From Methanoculleus sp. 7T (GTDB taxonomy: Archaea; Halobacteriota; Methanomicrobia; Methanomicrobiales; Methanoculleaceae): DNA of 64,000 nucleotides. The DNA is taken from the NCBI RefSeq assembly GCF_023195915.1, contig NZ_JALPRP010000001.1:806001-870000 (forward strand). The letters run 5' to 3'. Shown piece by piece: positions 16,587-25,138 of this stretch (positions are counted from its first letter, which is position 1; each line of letters starts with the position of its first letter). A program made the translations under genes and the position numbers. Under the pieces are notes generated by a model. It searched no databases, was not told the DNA's origin, and worked only from the letters and a program-made list of their open reading frames with translations.

Positions 16587-17144
16587 ATGGCTAAAGTATT
16601 GTATGGACCGATGCACCTCCTGGTCGTCGGATTCAAGAATCCTGACTTCCACGGCCAGATCCGGCGGGCGCTCGGGTCGGCGATGGAGGCGGGCACCGTC
16701 AGGCTGATCGATCTCAGGTTCGTGTACAAGGACGCGGACGGGAACGTCAACTCCCTGGAGGCCTCGCAACTGAGCGACGAGGAACGGCAGCGCTTCGGCG
16801 CCGCCGTCGGAGCGCTCATAGGCCTCGGCGCCGGCGGGGTGGAAGGAGCACGAAGAGGCGCCGAGGCCGGTGCCGTGGCGGCTGCCCATCGGACCTTCGG
16901 TATGACCGAGGAGAACGTCCGGCGGATCTCCGAAATTATCCCGAGCAACAGCGCCGCCGCGGTCTTCCTCATCGAGCACCTCTGGGCAAAGGACCTCAAA
17001 GAGGCGCTCCGGGATGCCAACGCATACCTCATCGCCGAGGGCATAGTCACACCGGAAGCGCTTGTGATGGCCGGGGCGGCACTCGAGGAGGCGGTCGAGG
17101 CTGCGGAAGAAGAGAAGAGGCCGATGGCAGCACCGGCACAGTAG
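16587..17144 (+). CDS. DUF6325/DUF1269-like protein with glycine zipper
   Basis: The 185-residue protein begins MAKVLYGPMHLLVVGF, the typical opening of this family, has an Ala/Gly-rich central stretch (VGALIGLGAGGVEGARRGAE) that could insert in a membrane or form a glycine zipper, and a second alpha/beta half (SAAAVFLIEHLWAKDLKEAL). GGAGG at 16574-16578 places ATG 16587 at the best distance; ATG 16581 and 16527 in the same frame are alternatives. Function is unknown; family members are often stress-linked. Confidence 0.7.
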   Translation: MAKVLYGPMHLLVVGFKNPDFHGQIRRALGSAMEAGTVRLIDLRFVYKDADGNVNSLEASQLSDEERQRFGAAVGALIGLGAGGVEGARRGAEAGAVAAAHRTFGMTEENVRRISEIIPSNSAAAVFLIEHLWAKDLKEALRDANAYLIAEGIVTPEALVMAGAALEEAVEAAEEEKRPMAAPAQ

Positions 17145-17373
17145 GCGGTGCCGGATAGACGTTCCCATTTTTATAAGGAGATCCTGCCCCAATGCATATG
17201 CTGAACCGATGGGGCTTGCTTTCAGCGGAATCAAGCGATTCAGTTCTGAAATCTCATTACCGGAGAGGTGGGACGGCGTAGCGAGTGCTCGGTAGATTTA
17301 GAACCGCTTCACATAGACCGCGGCATTCCAGATAGAAGAGAAAGGTTTTGGAAAACGGACTTCACAGATGAAT

Positions 17374-18402
17374 TCATTTCAGCGGCCTTTTCTTCAGCCG
17401 GCCCCGTTTGCCGCCACTCATCTGAACTCCTAATTTTTTCAACATCTTCTCGATAGACCATCGTCCGCGACCGAGTTCTTCTTCTAACGTCTCTATCGCC
17501 GCCCTCTTCGTCTCACCGGATTCAATGAGTTGGGTGAACCGGAGAACCAAGGTATCCATATCGTCGTCTCTCCATGATTTGCCCTGATTCGCCGGTTCCT
17601 CGATCTCGGGACACCTTAACGTAGGTAAAAGGTATCCGGGCTCAAGGCTACGCATCTCCTCGATCATCGCATCAAACATCCAAGGAGAGATCTCGAAACC
17701 CGTCGCTCGCCGATTGAGGCCGACGGCTGTCTTTGCAGTCGAAAATCCTCCGAGGAAGAGATCGCATACCAGATCGCCCTCATTGCTGCTGTATTGCATC
17801 ATTTTAACAAGCAACTCGGTCGGCAACTCATTCTTGTTTTTTATCTGCCCGGGCTTATATTCACGATTGATGACCCAGACATCTTCACGGTCTTGGTAGT
17901 TCAATGAGCCGTTTGTGGGATCTTTTTCCTTAACCCCAAATCGAGATTCTAGGTTAAATATCCTCTCTCCACCAGGCTTTTCATAAAATAGGATATGATA
18001 ATGCGACGATACGTACTTTCGGCTGGTGTACACGCCGAAGTTGTATTTCCAAATGATATGGTTGATCTCTTCAAGGTTTGTCTGTCGGAGAGCGTGGAGA
18101 ATATCGTACAGATGCGTATAACCGGAAACAATGTAAATAGACCCGCCCGGCTTGAGGATACGTTCGGCTTCCCGTATCCAATTCAGGCTAAACTCTCCGT
18201 ATTCTGATGCGGGAACCTCGACGTAGCCTTCAACGACGAACTCTTCGTTTCTGTTATAGTGTTTGTGCAGTTGGTCACCGTTGATGCCATACGGCGGATC
18301 GGTGATGATCAGATCAACGGAGTTATCGGGAATACGCTCCTTTGCCCCGGTAATACAATCGCCGTTAAAGTAGGTGTTGCCGTTGACCTTCTCATATCTC
18401 AT
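17374..18402 (-). CDS. Site-specific DNA methyltransferase (N4/N6, beta-type)
   Basis: The 342-residue enzyme has motif IV TDPPYG (DPPY at residues 35-38) near the N-terminus and motif I-like CDLFLGGFSTAKTAVGLNRR in the second half, the order of beta-class amino-methyltransferases of type II or III systems. The C-terminal ~70 residues (LEEELGRGRWSIEKMLKKLG, Lys/Arg tail) may be a recognition or DNA-binding extension. Its start overlaps by ATGA a 112-residue gene of unknown role. GC content is clearly lower than in surrounding genes and a tRNA lies next door, so transfer is likely. No recognised restriction enzyme is present. Confidence 0.9.
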   Translation of the reverse strand: MRYEKVNGNTYFNGDCITGAKERIPDNSVDLIITDPPYGINGDQLHKHYNRNEEFVVEGYVEVPASEYGEFSLNWIREAERILKPGGSIYIVSGYTHLYDILHALRQTNLEEINHIIWKYNFGVYTSRKYVSSHYHILFYEKPGGERIFNLESRFGVKEKDPTNGSLNYQDREDVWVINREYKPGQIKNKNELPTELLVKMMQYSSNEGDLVCDLFLGGFSTAKTAVGLNRRATGFEISPWMFDAMIEEMRSLEPGYLLPTLRCPEIEEPANQGKSWRDDDMDTLVLRFTQLIESGETKRAAIETLEEELGRGRWSIEKMLKKLGVQMSGGKRGRLKKRPLK

Positions 18403-18737
18403 GCTGTTTTCCCCAGGTACGGTGCATCAAGACTGTCCGGCGGTGCACGGACGAATCGAGAACACACGGAGGTATATTCACTCTCAAGCCAGAAAGATGT
18501 CATGATCTTCTGGCCGCCCGCGTGCGCAAGGAAGCAGTCGTCACCTATGGTAATCGTTGATGGCCGGTCATAGAGGTATCCCAAAATGCCTCTGCCGGGA
18601 GATCCGGCCGAATGCATAGCGAAGGAGGAGAGGAGATTGAACCTCGCGACATCCGAAGAGGCCTGCAAACCGTGCACGAATGTGTTCGGATTGATTTGGC
18701 CTCGCGTAATAAGCGCTAGAACAGGATTAAAGTTCAT
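18399..18737 (-). CDS. Unknown protein overlapping the DNA methyltransferase gene
   Basis: The 112-residue product starts MNFNPVLALITRGQINPNTF and ends VRAPPDSLDAPYLGKTA; no domain was recognised. The ATGA overlap with the methyltransferase (18399-18402) and shared low GC show both were acquired together. The gene may be an intact small partner (controller, inhibitor or specificity factor) or the truncated N-terminus of a restriction endonuclease. No PD-(D/E)XK, HNH or GIY-YIG motif is visible. Confidence 0.6.
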   Translation of the reverse strand: MNFNPVLALITRGQINPNTFVHGLQASSDVARFNLLSSFAMHSAGSPGRGILGYLYDRPSTITIGDDCFLAHAGGQKIMTSFWLESEYTSVCSRFVRAPPDSLDAPYLGKTA

Positions 18738-18763
18738 AATAATGACTGTTTTGAAAAACGGAG

Positions 18764-18835
18764 AGCCGCTGGAGGGATTCGAACCCCCGACCTGCTGATT
18801 ACGAATCAGCCGCTATACCACTAAGCCACAGCGGC
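18764..18835 (-). tRNA. tRNA-Thr (CGT)
   Basis: The reverse strand reads GCCGCTG at the 5' end pairing with CAGCGGC at the 3' end, discriminator T, a GGTTCGAATCC T-loop and an anticodon arm GCTGA-TTCGTAA-TCAGC, giving anticodon CGT. No intron and no encoded CCA are seen. A TTTTTAATTC promoter element lies about 30 nt upstream (18862-18871). Confidence 0.95.
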
Positions 18836-18908
18836 AACTGCCTTATAACATTGCACGTTCAGAATTAAAAAGGTATCACCTGTCGGGAACTCGTCGGCCC
18901 GGTTCCCT

Positions 18909-19205
18909 TCAGGAGTAACCCCGGATGGTGACGTTGCTCTCCTGGTGCGGGGCGGCCTCCGGGGCGGCAATCTGGCCGAACTTCTGCTCGTAGTCGGCCA
19001 CGCTCTTCGCGAGCACCTCGACCAGGTTCTTCGCGTGCCGTGGGCTGATGGAGACGATCGCCTTTGCCCGCGCCTGGTTCGTGCCGGGAATCTCGTGCAG
19101 GAAGAGGAACGTGAACTCATCCTCCTTGTAGGCGATCTGAATCCTGTTGGAGTAGACCGGGTCGAGGTCGCCGGGGATGTTGACCGATATCTCTCGGGTT
19201 GCCAT
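18909..19205 (-). CDS. DUF3467 family protein
   Basis: The 98-residue protein has the DUF3467 pattern YSNRIQIAYKEDEFTFLFLH and ISPRHAKNLVEVLAKSVADYE. The family is widespread in archaea and bacteria and of unknown function, with a secretory or heat-shock link suggested for the fold only. It is monocistronic, with ATG 19205 and a stop at 18909 just before the tRNA-Thr promoter. Confidence 0.85.
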   Translation of the reverse strand: MATREISVNIPGDLDPVYSNRIQIAYKEDEFTFLFLHEIPGTNQARAKAIVSISPRHAKNLVEVLAKSVADYEQKFGQIAAPEAAPHQESNVTIRGYS

Positions 19206-19465
19206 ACCCTCACTCTTCGATCCGCTCCGGCATAAGAGTTGGTCTTCTCCGGCCCCGGTGCGGGCGCCGGCACGCAGACGGAAAACCGCTCAATCCCGGA
19301 ACCGCCGACCGAGAGGTCGACAGAGATGGCGGCAGTCATCGATCGCAGAGCCCTGCAGAACGGGCACAACAAAAAGAGTTTGAGTCCGTACCCGCCAAGA
19401 CTGCAATATGCCCCCTTTTTTATAGAGGGAGGTCACAGGTGTTTTAAAAGCGGGATCGGTTGCGT

Positions 19466-20128
19466 ATGGATGATTACATCCCGGTATCCGGCGTCGTCGC
19501 CTGCCACGTCTGTCCCCGGCGCTACTACTTTGAGCGGTCGGAGGAGCGCGGAGAGTCGCCCCGCTACACCGTCTGCAAACAGGTCTCCGCGCATCTCGGA
19601 GAAGCGCTCGACGCGGAGCAGATCTGGCGGGAGGTGCTCTGTGTCCTCCCCGAAGCACCCCCGGAGACGAGGGAACTCCTCGAAGAGTGCATCGGCGCCT
19701 GCCGGGAGACGACCTGGCAGAAGCCGGTCCAGTCCGACCTCGCCGTCGAGTCGGACCTGCTCGGCATCAGAGGCAGGGTGGATAAAGTATTCGAGGACGG
19801 CACCTTCGCAGTCGCCCGGTCGAGCACTGCGCCCCGCGCCGGCGTCTACGGCACCGACCGCCTCCGGATCGCCTGCTACGCCGCCTGCCTCAAAGAGACC
19901 CTCGGGGGCGCCGTCACCGGCGGCTACGTCGAGTACGTCGCAAGCGGCGTCTGCCGGTTCGTGGAACCCCAGCCCCGCGACCGCAGGGAGATGATCAAGG
20001 CAATACGGGCGGCAAAACGGGTCGTCGCGGGCGAGATCCCGCCGCGGCCCCTTCGGGCCCCCTGCGAGGGCTGCCCCCACCTCGAGCGATGCACTGCCGG
20101 TCCAAGAAGGCTCTCGGACCTCCTCTGA
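19466..20128 (+). CDS. Cas4-like PD-(D/E)XK-fold protein with degenerate active site
   Basis: The protein (220 residues from ATG 19466; TTG 19460 is a weaker start) has an N-terminal CHVCPRRYYF and a C-terminal CEGCPHLERC, the four-cysteine Fe-S arrangement of Cas4/Dna2-type nucleases. The core keeps the Asp of IRGRVDKVFED, but where Cas4 has an E-x-K catalytic triplet the sequence reads FAVARSSTAP, without Glu or Lys, and the Q-x3-Y motif reads RLRIACY. So it probably binds DNA or a partner but does not cut. No CRISPR array or other cas gene is in the window. Confidence 0.75.
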   Translation: MDDYIPVSGVVACHVCPRRYYFERSEERGESPRYTVCKQVSAHLGEALDAEQIWREVLCVLPEAPPETRELLEECIGACRETTWQKPVQSDLAVESDLLGIRGRVDKVFEDGTFAVARSSTAPRAGVYGTDRLRIACYAACLKETLGGAVTGGYVEYVASGVCRFVEPQPRDRREMIKAIRAAKRVVAGEIPPRPLRAPCEGCPHLERCTAGPRRLSDLL

Positions 20129-20129
20129 C

Positions 20130-21059
20130 CTACCCTGAACTCTCGAGCAGGGTCTTTGATATGATATACTCGCTCTTCGCTTCCCGAGTCGTGCCGACGA
20201 TCAGCCACCGCTCGCCGCCGTGCTGCTCCACGACGCCTTGGGCCTCGATGACCTCTCCAGCCAGCGCCTGCCCCGAGTAGGTGTGAGTGAAGGAGAGCAC
20301 CCGGGATATCTCGTCGTGGTCCACGGCGTAGACCGCCGGACTGTCGAAGGATAGGGAAGCGTCGGTGACCGTGGCCTCGATCGTCGCCCGGCCGAGCACC
20401 GTGCCTGCGCCGGGGGGGACCGCATCCAGGTTCCCGTAGGCCCGGGTGTAGAGGAGGTCGAAGTAGGTCCCCTCGAACTCCCCCCGGTTCCACTTCCGCT
20501 GCTCGTGCAGGACAAAGGCGTCGAACGAGATCTCGGGCGTCCTCTTCTCGTAGACCTTCCGCCACATCTCGGCGCTCATCATCGGGATAACCCCGGTCCC
20601 CACCAAGTGCCGGAGCTGACGCTGGGCCGAGAACCAAGCATCCCCGTAGACCACCATATCGATATCGGAGGCGGCGTTCTCGAGGCCGCAGAGGAGCGAG
20701 CCCGTGCACCCGAACGAGCCCGCCGGGAGGTTGAAGTGGGAGAGAAGCCTCCGCACCCGGACGTTTCTCGCCGCCACCTTCCCGATCTCCTCCTCGGGCT
20801 TGTACACCCGGACCACGTCGCTGTAGGGCACCCGGTGGACCATACCCAGATATTCGGGTTTATGCTCCCGGATCCACGCAAAGGATTCGGCAAAATCGTA
20901 TTTACGGTACCGGCGGCCGGAGAGGCTCGTCCGTTCCCCGTCCGGCTCCGGAACGTAACGGAGAATGCACCCGATCCGATCGCTGTTGTCGTAGTTTGAG
21001 ACCGCATAGAGGCACCCCTCCCGGTCCTCGATGAAGTCACGGAGTCTTACTGATCTCAT
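20130..21059 (-). CDS. Nucleotidyltransferase-domain protein, pol-beta type
   Basis: Residues ~105-150 hold GCTGSLLCGLENAASDIDMV, a nucleotidyltransferase-fold signature (G-S ... D-I-D). About 100 residues precede it and 150 follow, so it is larger than MNT antitoxins. The type occurs in methanogens as a conserved protein without known substrate. It ends next to the Cas4-like gene on the other strand (1-nt gap) and its ATG 21059 follows the Sua5-like gene stop by 3 nt, so it is likely the last gene of a three-gene reverse-strand unit. Confidence 0.75.
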   Translation of the reverse strand: MRSVRLRDFIEDREGCLYAVSNYDNSDRIGCILRYVPEPDGERTSLSGRRYRKYDFAESFAWIREHKPEYLGMVHRVPYSDVVRVYKPEEEIGKVAARNVRVRRLLSHFNLPAGSFGCTGSLLCGLENAASDIDMVVYGDAWFSAQRQLRHLVGTGVIPMMSAEMWRKVYEKRTPEISFDAFVLHEQRKWNRGEFEGTYFDLLYTRAYGNLDAVPPGAGTVLGRATIEATVTDASLSFDSPAVYAVDHDEISRVLSFTHTYSGQALAGEVIEAQGVVEQHGGERWLIVGTTREAKSEYIISKTLLESSG

Positions 21060-21062
21060 GGA

Positions 21063-21638
21063 TCACCGTACCGTCTCTAGGAACGCTTCCACTGCTTCCC
21101 ATTTCGCACCCTTCCGCAGGATACGCCGGGTGGTCAGGTCCACCACCGTGCTCGGCGTCCCGGGGAGTTCTCCGCCGTCGACCAGGTAGTCGTTTGGGAC
21201 ATAGACGTCCTCGGGCCGGGTCGGCGGGATCTCATCCGATATATTCGCGCTGGTGGCGGTGATCGGAGAGTCGAGCCGCGCGATGATCGCAAGCGCGACC
21301 TCGTGATCAGGCCACCTAATACCGATAAGCCCGGTGCCGCCGGTGAGGATTGCCGGCAGGCAGGACTTCGCCGGGAGGACCACCGTCACCGGGCCGGGCA
21401 GGAACCGCTCGATGAAAGCCCGGGCGGCGGCGTCCACCACCGCGACGGCGGTGAGCATATCCATATCCGAGACCGCAATCGATATCGGTTTTGAAAGCGG
21501 CCGATTCTTGGCCTCGTAGACGCGCATCACCGCATCCTCGGAGAGGGCGTCCGCCCCGAGGCCGTAGACCGTCTCGGTGGGATAGACGACGAGTCCGTCC
21601 CTCTGCAGTACCCTGACTGCCATATCGATGGAATCCAT
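21063..21638 (-). CDS. L-threonylcarbamoyladenylate synthase (Sua5/YrdC family)
   Basis: The 191-residue protein has the YrdC-fold signatures VVYPTETVYGLGADA, NRPLSKPISI and ITATSANISDE. It makes threonylcarbamoyl-AMP from Thr, bicarbonate and ATP for the t6A modification of ANN-decoding tRNAs, upstream of the KEOPS complex, whose Pcc1 subunit is also in this window. It is of the short, single-domain type without the Sua5 C-terminal extension. The start overlaps the stop of the preceding ACT-domain gene by one base (TGATG). Confidence 0.9.
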   Translation of the reverse strand: MDSIDMAVRVLQRDGLVVYPTETVYGLGADALSEDAVMRVYEAKNRPLSKPISIAVSDMDMLTAVAVVDAAARAFIERFLPGPVTVVLPAKSCLPAILTGGTGLIGIRWPDHEVALAIIARLDSPITATSANISDEIPPTRPEDVYVPNDYLVDGGELPGTPSTVVDLTTRRILRKGAKWEAVEAFLETVR

Positions 21639-22315
21639 CAGAATTCACGACCGCGCACGCGGTTGATATCAAATACTGCCTTGCCGCTGACGTGCATCAC
21701 GGCAAAGACGCCGGCTTGGATGGGGTCGGTCACGACCAGATCGGCATGCTGCGGGACGCTCCCCGCCATCTTGAGGGCGATCACCGGAATACCCGTCTGC
21801 CTGACCCGGTCCACAGCCCGGGAGACCTCGCCGCCCATCAGCGACCCGGCGAGCACCAGGATGGACGCCCGGGGAAGCCGGGCCACCGCATCCACGGCAA
21901 GCGCGAGGTTCTGCTCGCCGACGAGCGGGATTGTATCCACCGATATCCGTTCGCCGCGGATGTTGTGGCGGTCGGCCTCGTTCACGGCGCCCATCGCCAC
22001 CTGCGCCACCTGTGCGCCGCCGCCGATGATGATCACCCTCGACCCGAATATCCGGGAGAACGGCGGATAGATGGTGACTTCGACGACGGACGGGACCTGC
22101 GCGAGGTCGGCGATGAGTTTTCCGTGGTCGCCGCACTCCTCGAACTCGAAGTAGAGGTAGGCCTTCCCGGTGTTCGGGCCGGTGGTGATGATCGACTGCT
22201 GGATCATCTGGATGTTGGCCTCGTAATCCGCCATCACCGTGGCCACATCGCGCAGCACGCCGGCCCTGTTCTCAGTGATGATGCTCAGGGCGTACATATC
22301 GGTATCGGTGGTCAT
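21638..22315 (-). CDS. ACT-domain protein with DUF5612-like C-terminus
   Basis: The first ~75 residues form an ACT domain (YALSIITENRAGVLRDVATVMADYEANI), a small-molecule-binding regulatory fold. The second part (IIIGGGAQVAQVAMGAVNEA onwards) is a Rossmann-like domain, with GSLMGG and VFAVMHVSGKAVFD segments, which I recall as DUF5612 in methanogens. It likely senses an amino acid, but the ligand is unknown. It is the first gene of a unit with the Sua5-type enzyme and a nucleotidyltransferase. Confidence 0.75.
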   Translation of the reverse strand: MTTDTDMYALSIITENRAGVLRDVATVMADYEANIQMIQQSIITTGPNTGKAYLYFEFEECGDHGKLIADLAQVPSVVEVTIYPPFSRIFGSRVIIIGGGAQVAQVAMGAVNEADRHNIRGERISVDTIPLVGEQNLALAVDAVARLPRASILVLAGSLMGGEVSRAVDRVRQTGIPVIALKMAGSVPQHADLVVTDPIQAGVFAVMHVSGKAVFDINRVRGREF

Positions 22316-22416
22316 GCTCCTCCCTCGCCGGAGATCCGGATGCTCTCCGATCGTTTCATTAACGGGATATTTTTGGTCATATCCGTGTTAATGGATAGAT
22401 CTGGGTTTCATAAGGG

Positions 22417-23499
22417 TTATAGGTTTTCAATGCGGGGGGCATCCGTATCCCCCTCGCCGGCCTGTCCGGACTGCTCCCTCTCCGCAAAAGCGCCCGCGAG
22501 GAGGCCGATCGGGATATTGAGGTAGTAGAGGGTCAGCCGCCAGAGGACGACGAAGAGGCCGAGGAGGTAGGCGGGCACGATCCGGCTGTAGAGGGTGGCG
22601 GCACCGACCTCGGATATTCCCGACGCGCCCGGGATGAGCGGGATGTTTGCGACCATCTGGAGGATCCCCTGGAAGAGATACGACTCCGCGAGGGACGGCG
22701 GCAGCCCAAGCGCGACGAGAAGGGCCGATGCCACGGAGAAGAGGGAGACCCACTCGAGAATGGTGAACGCGAGCGCACCGGCGACGGCCCGGCGGCCGGT
22801 CCTTATAAATCGAGAGAAGCCTGCGGCAAAGGCCTCGACCTCGTGATCGATCCTACCCGCAAGAGATCCTGCGTCTCCCACGCCCGGACAGAACCGGAGC
22901 CAACGCCGGCTCCGGCCGCACCGGTCCATGATGCGGCCGGCAACGCCGCCGACCACCCGTTTCATGAGCGCGGGGCGACTGATAAGGACGATGAGGGCGA
23001 GCAGGAGGCCGAAGACGAGGAGCAGAAAGACGACAACCGGATAGAGGACGGTGGCGGCGAGATAGCCCCAGAGGTGCCTGACGGTAAGAAGGGCTGCGAG
23101 GGTGAGGGAGAAGAAGACCACGAGGTCCAGGACCCGCTCCACGACAGCGACGGCGACGGCATCCCCGACGGCGAGCCCGGAACGCGAGAGCCGGTGAATC
23201 CGGACGGGTTCGCCGCCCACCTGACCGGGGGTGATCGAGCCCGCGAAGAGCGAGAGGAGGAGGGTGACCGTGAGGCTCCGGAGCGGTACGGTGTAGCCGA
23301 GGCCGCGGCAGAGGACCCGGAGCCGCAGTATCCTGCAGAGGACCGCCGAGGCTTGGAGCCCGACGGCGATGAGGAGGGCGGCGATGCTGACCTCTCCCAG
23401 ATAGGCCCGCGTCTCGGGCGTGAAGGTCACTGCGAGCAGCCCAAGAAGAGCCGCGCCGCTGACCAAAAGCGAGAGCGCGATCCAACGCCGGCTCTTCAT
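22417..23499 (-). CDS. Lysylphosphatidylglycerol synthase-type flippase-like membrane protein
   Basis: The 360-residue polytopic protein (about eight hydrophobic segments) carries FAGSITPGQVGGEPVRIHRL, the family's conserved loop, and PGASGISEVGA near the C-terminal end. This is the UPF0104/LPG-synthase-TM family (also AglD-like proteins), thought to handle lipid or lipid-linked sugars. Only the membrane part is present, without the tRNA-dependent aminoacyltransferase domain. It is likely a single gene; the 340 nt upstream (23500-23839) hold no gene. Confidence 0.8.
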   Translation of the reverse strand: MKSRRWIALSLLVSGAALLGLLAVTFTPETRAYLGEVSIAALLIAVGLQASAVLCRILRLRVLCRGLGYTVPLRSLTVTLLLSLFAGSITPGQVGGEPVRIHRLSRSGLAVGDAVAVAVVERVLDLVVFFSLTLAALLTVRHLWGYLAATVLYPVVVFLLLVFGLLLALIVLISRPALMKRVVGGVAGRIMDRCGRSRRWLRFCPGVGDAGSLAGRIDHEVEAFAAGFSRFIRTGRRAVAGALAFTILEWVSLFSVASALLVALGLPPSLAESYLFQGILQMVANIPLIPGASGISEVGAATLYSRIVPAYLLGLFVVLWRLTLYYLNIPIGLLAGAFAEREQSGQAGEGDTDAPRIENL

Positions 23500-23839
23500 G
23501 CCCGTTCATCCCCCTGCCGACCGTCCTTCGTGTGCGACGCCACGACGGATAGATGCCGCGCATCGTGATTACGTTTCCTGCGGAAGCGGACACTACCTCC
23601 CGCGCCGCGATTCCGGTCGGGACATCGGCGGCGTTCGCATCATGAGGTTTAAGGGTTTGCCGCACCGGAGGGCTGAAAAAGAGTATCGATCCCGGAGGTC
23701 TTCCGGGAAATGGTACCTGGACGATCTGTCTGGCATATTGCGGGCGCCCGGCGGGTCTCGCAGGCGGTGGGATGTTCCCGAAAGACCCGCAGGATGCCCT
23801 CGGTATTATCGGAGGATGCCGCGGAGAGGGGGGCGGGCG
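23500..23839. other. Intergenic gap without a gene
   Basis: The 340 nt between the flippase-like gene start and the fprA stop contain no frame with domain or ribosome-site support. Long plus-strand readings crossing it are shadows of fprA. The promoter of the flippase-like gene should be here, but I see only a weak AT element (GAGGTTTAAGGG) near 23644. Confidence 0.4.
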
Positions 23840-25054
23840 TTACCGGGCGCGGATCTCCCGCGCCACTCTCCGCCCGAGTTCGTAAGCCCGCGCAAGTTCG
23901 TCGGCATCAGGCCGGTAGTTCACATGGAACCCGCCGTCGATGACCTCGATCCCGGCCACCTTCAGGGCCTCCTCGGCCTGAGCGACCGCGCCGCCCATGC
24001 CGCCGTGCGACCCGAACGCGCACCCGATCTTCTTCGCCCCAAGGCGGCCCGGCCGGAGCCCGCGGAGGTAACTGAGGAACCCGGCCACCGTGGGGAGGAC
24101 CTCGTCCTGGAGCGTCGGCGACCCGATGAGGACGGCCTTCGAGTCGAGGACGTCAGTGACGACATCGCTCCGGTGCGTCCCTTCGTAGCGGCCGTCGCGG
24201 AGGAGGCAGACCCGGACGTCGGCGCCTTCGGCCATGACGCCTTCGGCGATCGCCTGCGCCATCATCGTGGTCGAGCCGTGCATGGTGTCGTAGACGATCG
24301 TGACCTTATCCTTCGAGACGCCCAGGCTCCAGTCGGTGTAGGCCTTGAGGATATCCCCGGCATACGACCGCCAGATGACGCCGTGGCTCGGCGCAATCAT
24401 CTTGATGTCGATGCCAAGTCTCCCGACTTCGTCGAGTTTCTTCAAGACCTTCGGCGCGAGCGGTATGATCAGGTTCGCAAAGAACTTCTGCGCGTGGGCA
24501 AGCGACTCGTCCTTTCCGAGCTGGTCGTCGAACCGGGCTGCGCTCGCGACGTGCTGCCCGAAAGCGTCGTTCGGGAAGAGAATGGCGTCCTCGGCAAGGT
24601 AGGTGAACATCGAGTCGGGCCAGTGGAGCATCGGGGCTTCGAGGAAGGTGAGCGTCTTCCCGCCGAGGTCGAGGGTATCGCCGGTCTTGACGACCCGGAT
24701 GTTCCAATTGGTGGTGTCGTAGTGGCGCGCAAGCCCGGCCTTCGCCCGCTCCGTACAGTAGATGGGGATGCCCGGCATCTTTCGCACGAGCGTGGGCAGA
24801 CAGCCGGAGTGGTCCATCTCGATGTGGTTCACGACGAGGTAGTCGATCTCATCCGGGTCGCAGACCGACCCCACTCGGCCGAGGACCTGTCCCTCGAACC
24901 CGGCGTAGGCGCTGTCGATGAGTGCGGTCTTCTCGCCTTGGACAAGGTAGGCGTTGTAGGTCGTTCCCGGGAGGGTGTAGCCGTGATACTCCCTCAGGTT
25001 CCAGTCGATTGCCCCGACCCAGTGGACGCCGGGGGCAAGTTTCGTAGCCATCAT
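23840..25054 (-). CDS. fprA: F420H2 oxidase, A-type flavoprotein (flavodiiron)
   Basis: The 404-residue protein has an N-terminal metallo-beta-lactamase-like diiron domain with VVNHIEMDHSGCLP (H-x-E-x-D-H) and later His ligands, and a C-terminal flavodoxin domain (VTIVYDTMHGSTTMMAQAIA). In methanogens this enzyme reduces O2 to water with electrons from F420H2, in the cytosol, as an oxygen defence. It is divergent from an MsvR-like redox regulator across an 84-nt gap with operator-like repeats. GAGGG about 10 nt before the ATG ATG pair supports the start at 25054. Confidence 0.93.
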   Translation of the reverse strand: MMATKLAPGVHWVGAIDWNLREYHGYTLPGTTYNAYLVQGEKTALIDSAYAGFEGQVLGRVGSVCDPDEIDYLVVNHIEMDHSGCLPTLVRKMPGIPIYCTERAKAGLARHYDTTNWNIRVVKTGDTLDLGGKTLTFLEAPMLHWPDSMFTYLAEDAILFPNDAFGQHVASAARFDDQLGKDESLAHAQKFFANLIIPLAPKVLKKLDEVGRLGIDIKMIAPSHGVIWRSYAGDILKAYTDWSLGVSKDKVTIVYDTMHGSTTMMAQAIAEGVMAEGADVRVCLLRDGRYEGTHRSDVVTDVLDSKAVLIGSPTLQDEVLPTVAGFLSYLRGLRPGRLGAKKIGCAFGSHGGMGGAVAQAEEALKVAGIEVIDGGFHVNYRPDADELARAYELGRRVAREIRAR

Positions 25055-25072
25055 TTCATATCCCTCACATCG

Positions 25073-25118
25073 TTCGACATTATACGAACGTTCTACTATA
25101 TCCGAACATTTGATATAT
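25073..25118. promoter_or_regulatory. Divergent fprA/msvR promoters with MsvR-type operators
   Basis: Two similar inverted repeats lie 18 nt apart: TTCG-N6-TACGAA (25073-25088, perfect in its TTCG/CGAA arms) and TTCT-N6-TCCGAA (25091-25106, imperfect). The perfect palindrome GAACGTTC at 25086-25093 links them. A TATA element (TGATATATCT, 25111-25120) serves msvR, and reverse-strand GATATAGTAG (25093-25102) suits fprA. As I recall, MsvR of Methanothermobacter binds TTCG...TACGAA repeats; the spacer there may differ. Confidence 0.6.
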
Positions 25119-25138
25119 CTCCCTTTCGATCTAACTCT

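Noticed and set aside
17374-18835. Integrated provirus at tRNA-Thr
   Set aside because: No integrase, no phage structural genes and no visible att duplication; only the two-gene island remains supported.
23420-25138. Long plus-strand frame ahead of msvR
   Set aside because: It is the complement of the fprA and flippase-like genes; the regulator starts at 25139 with its own TATA box.
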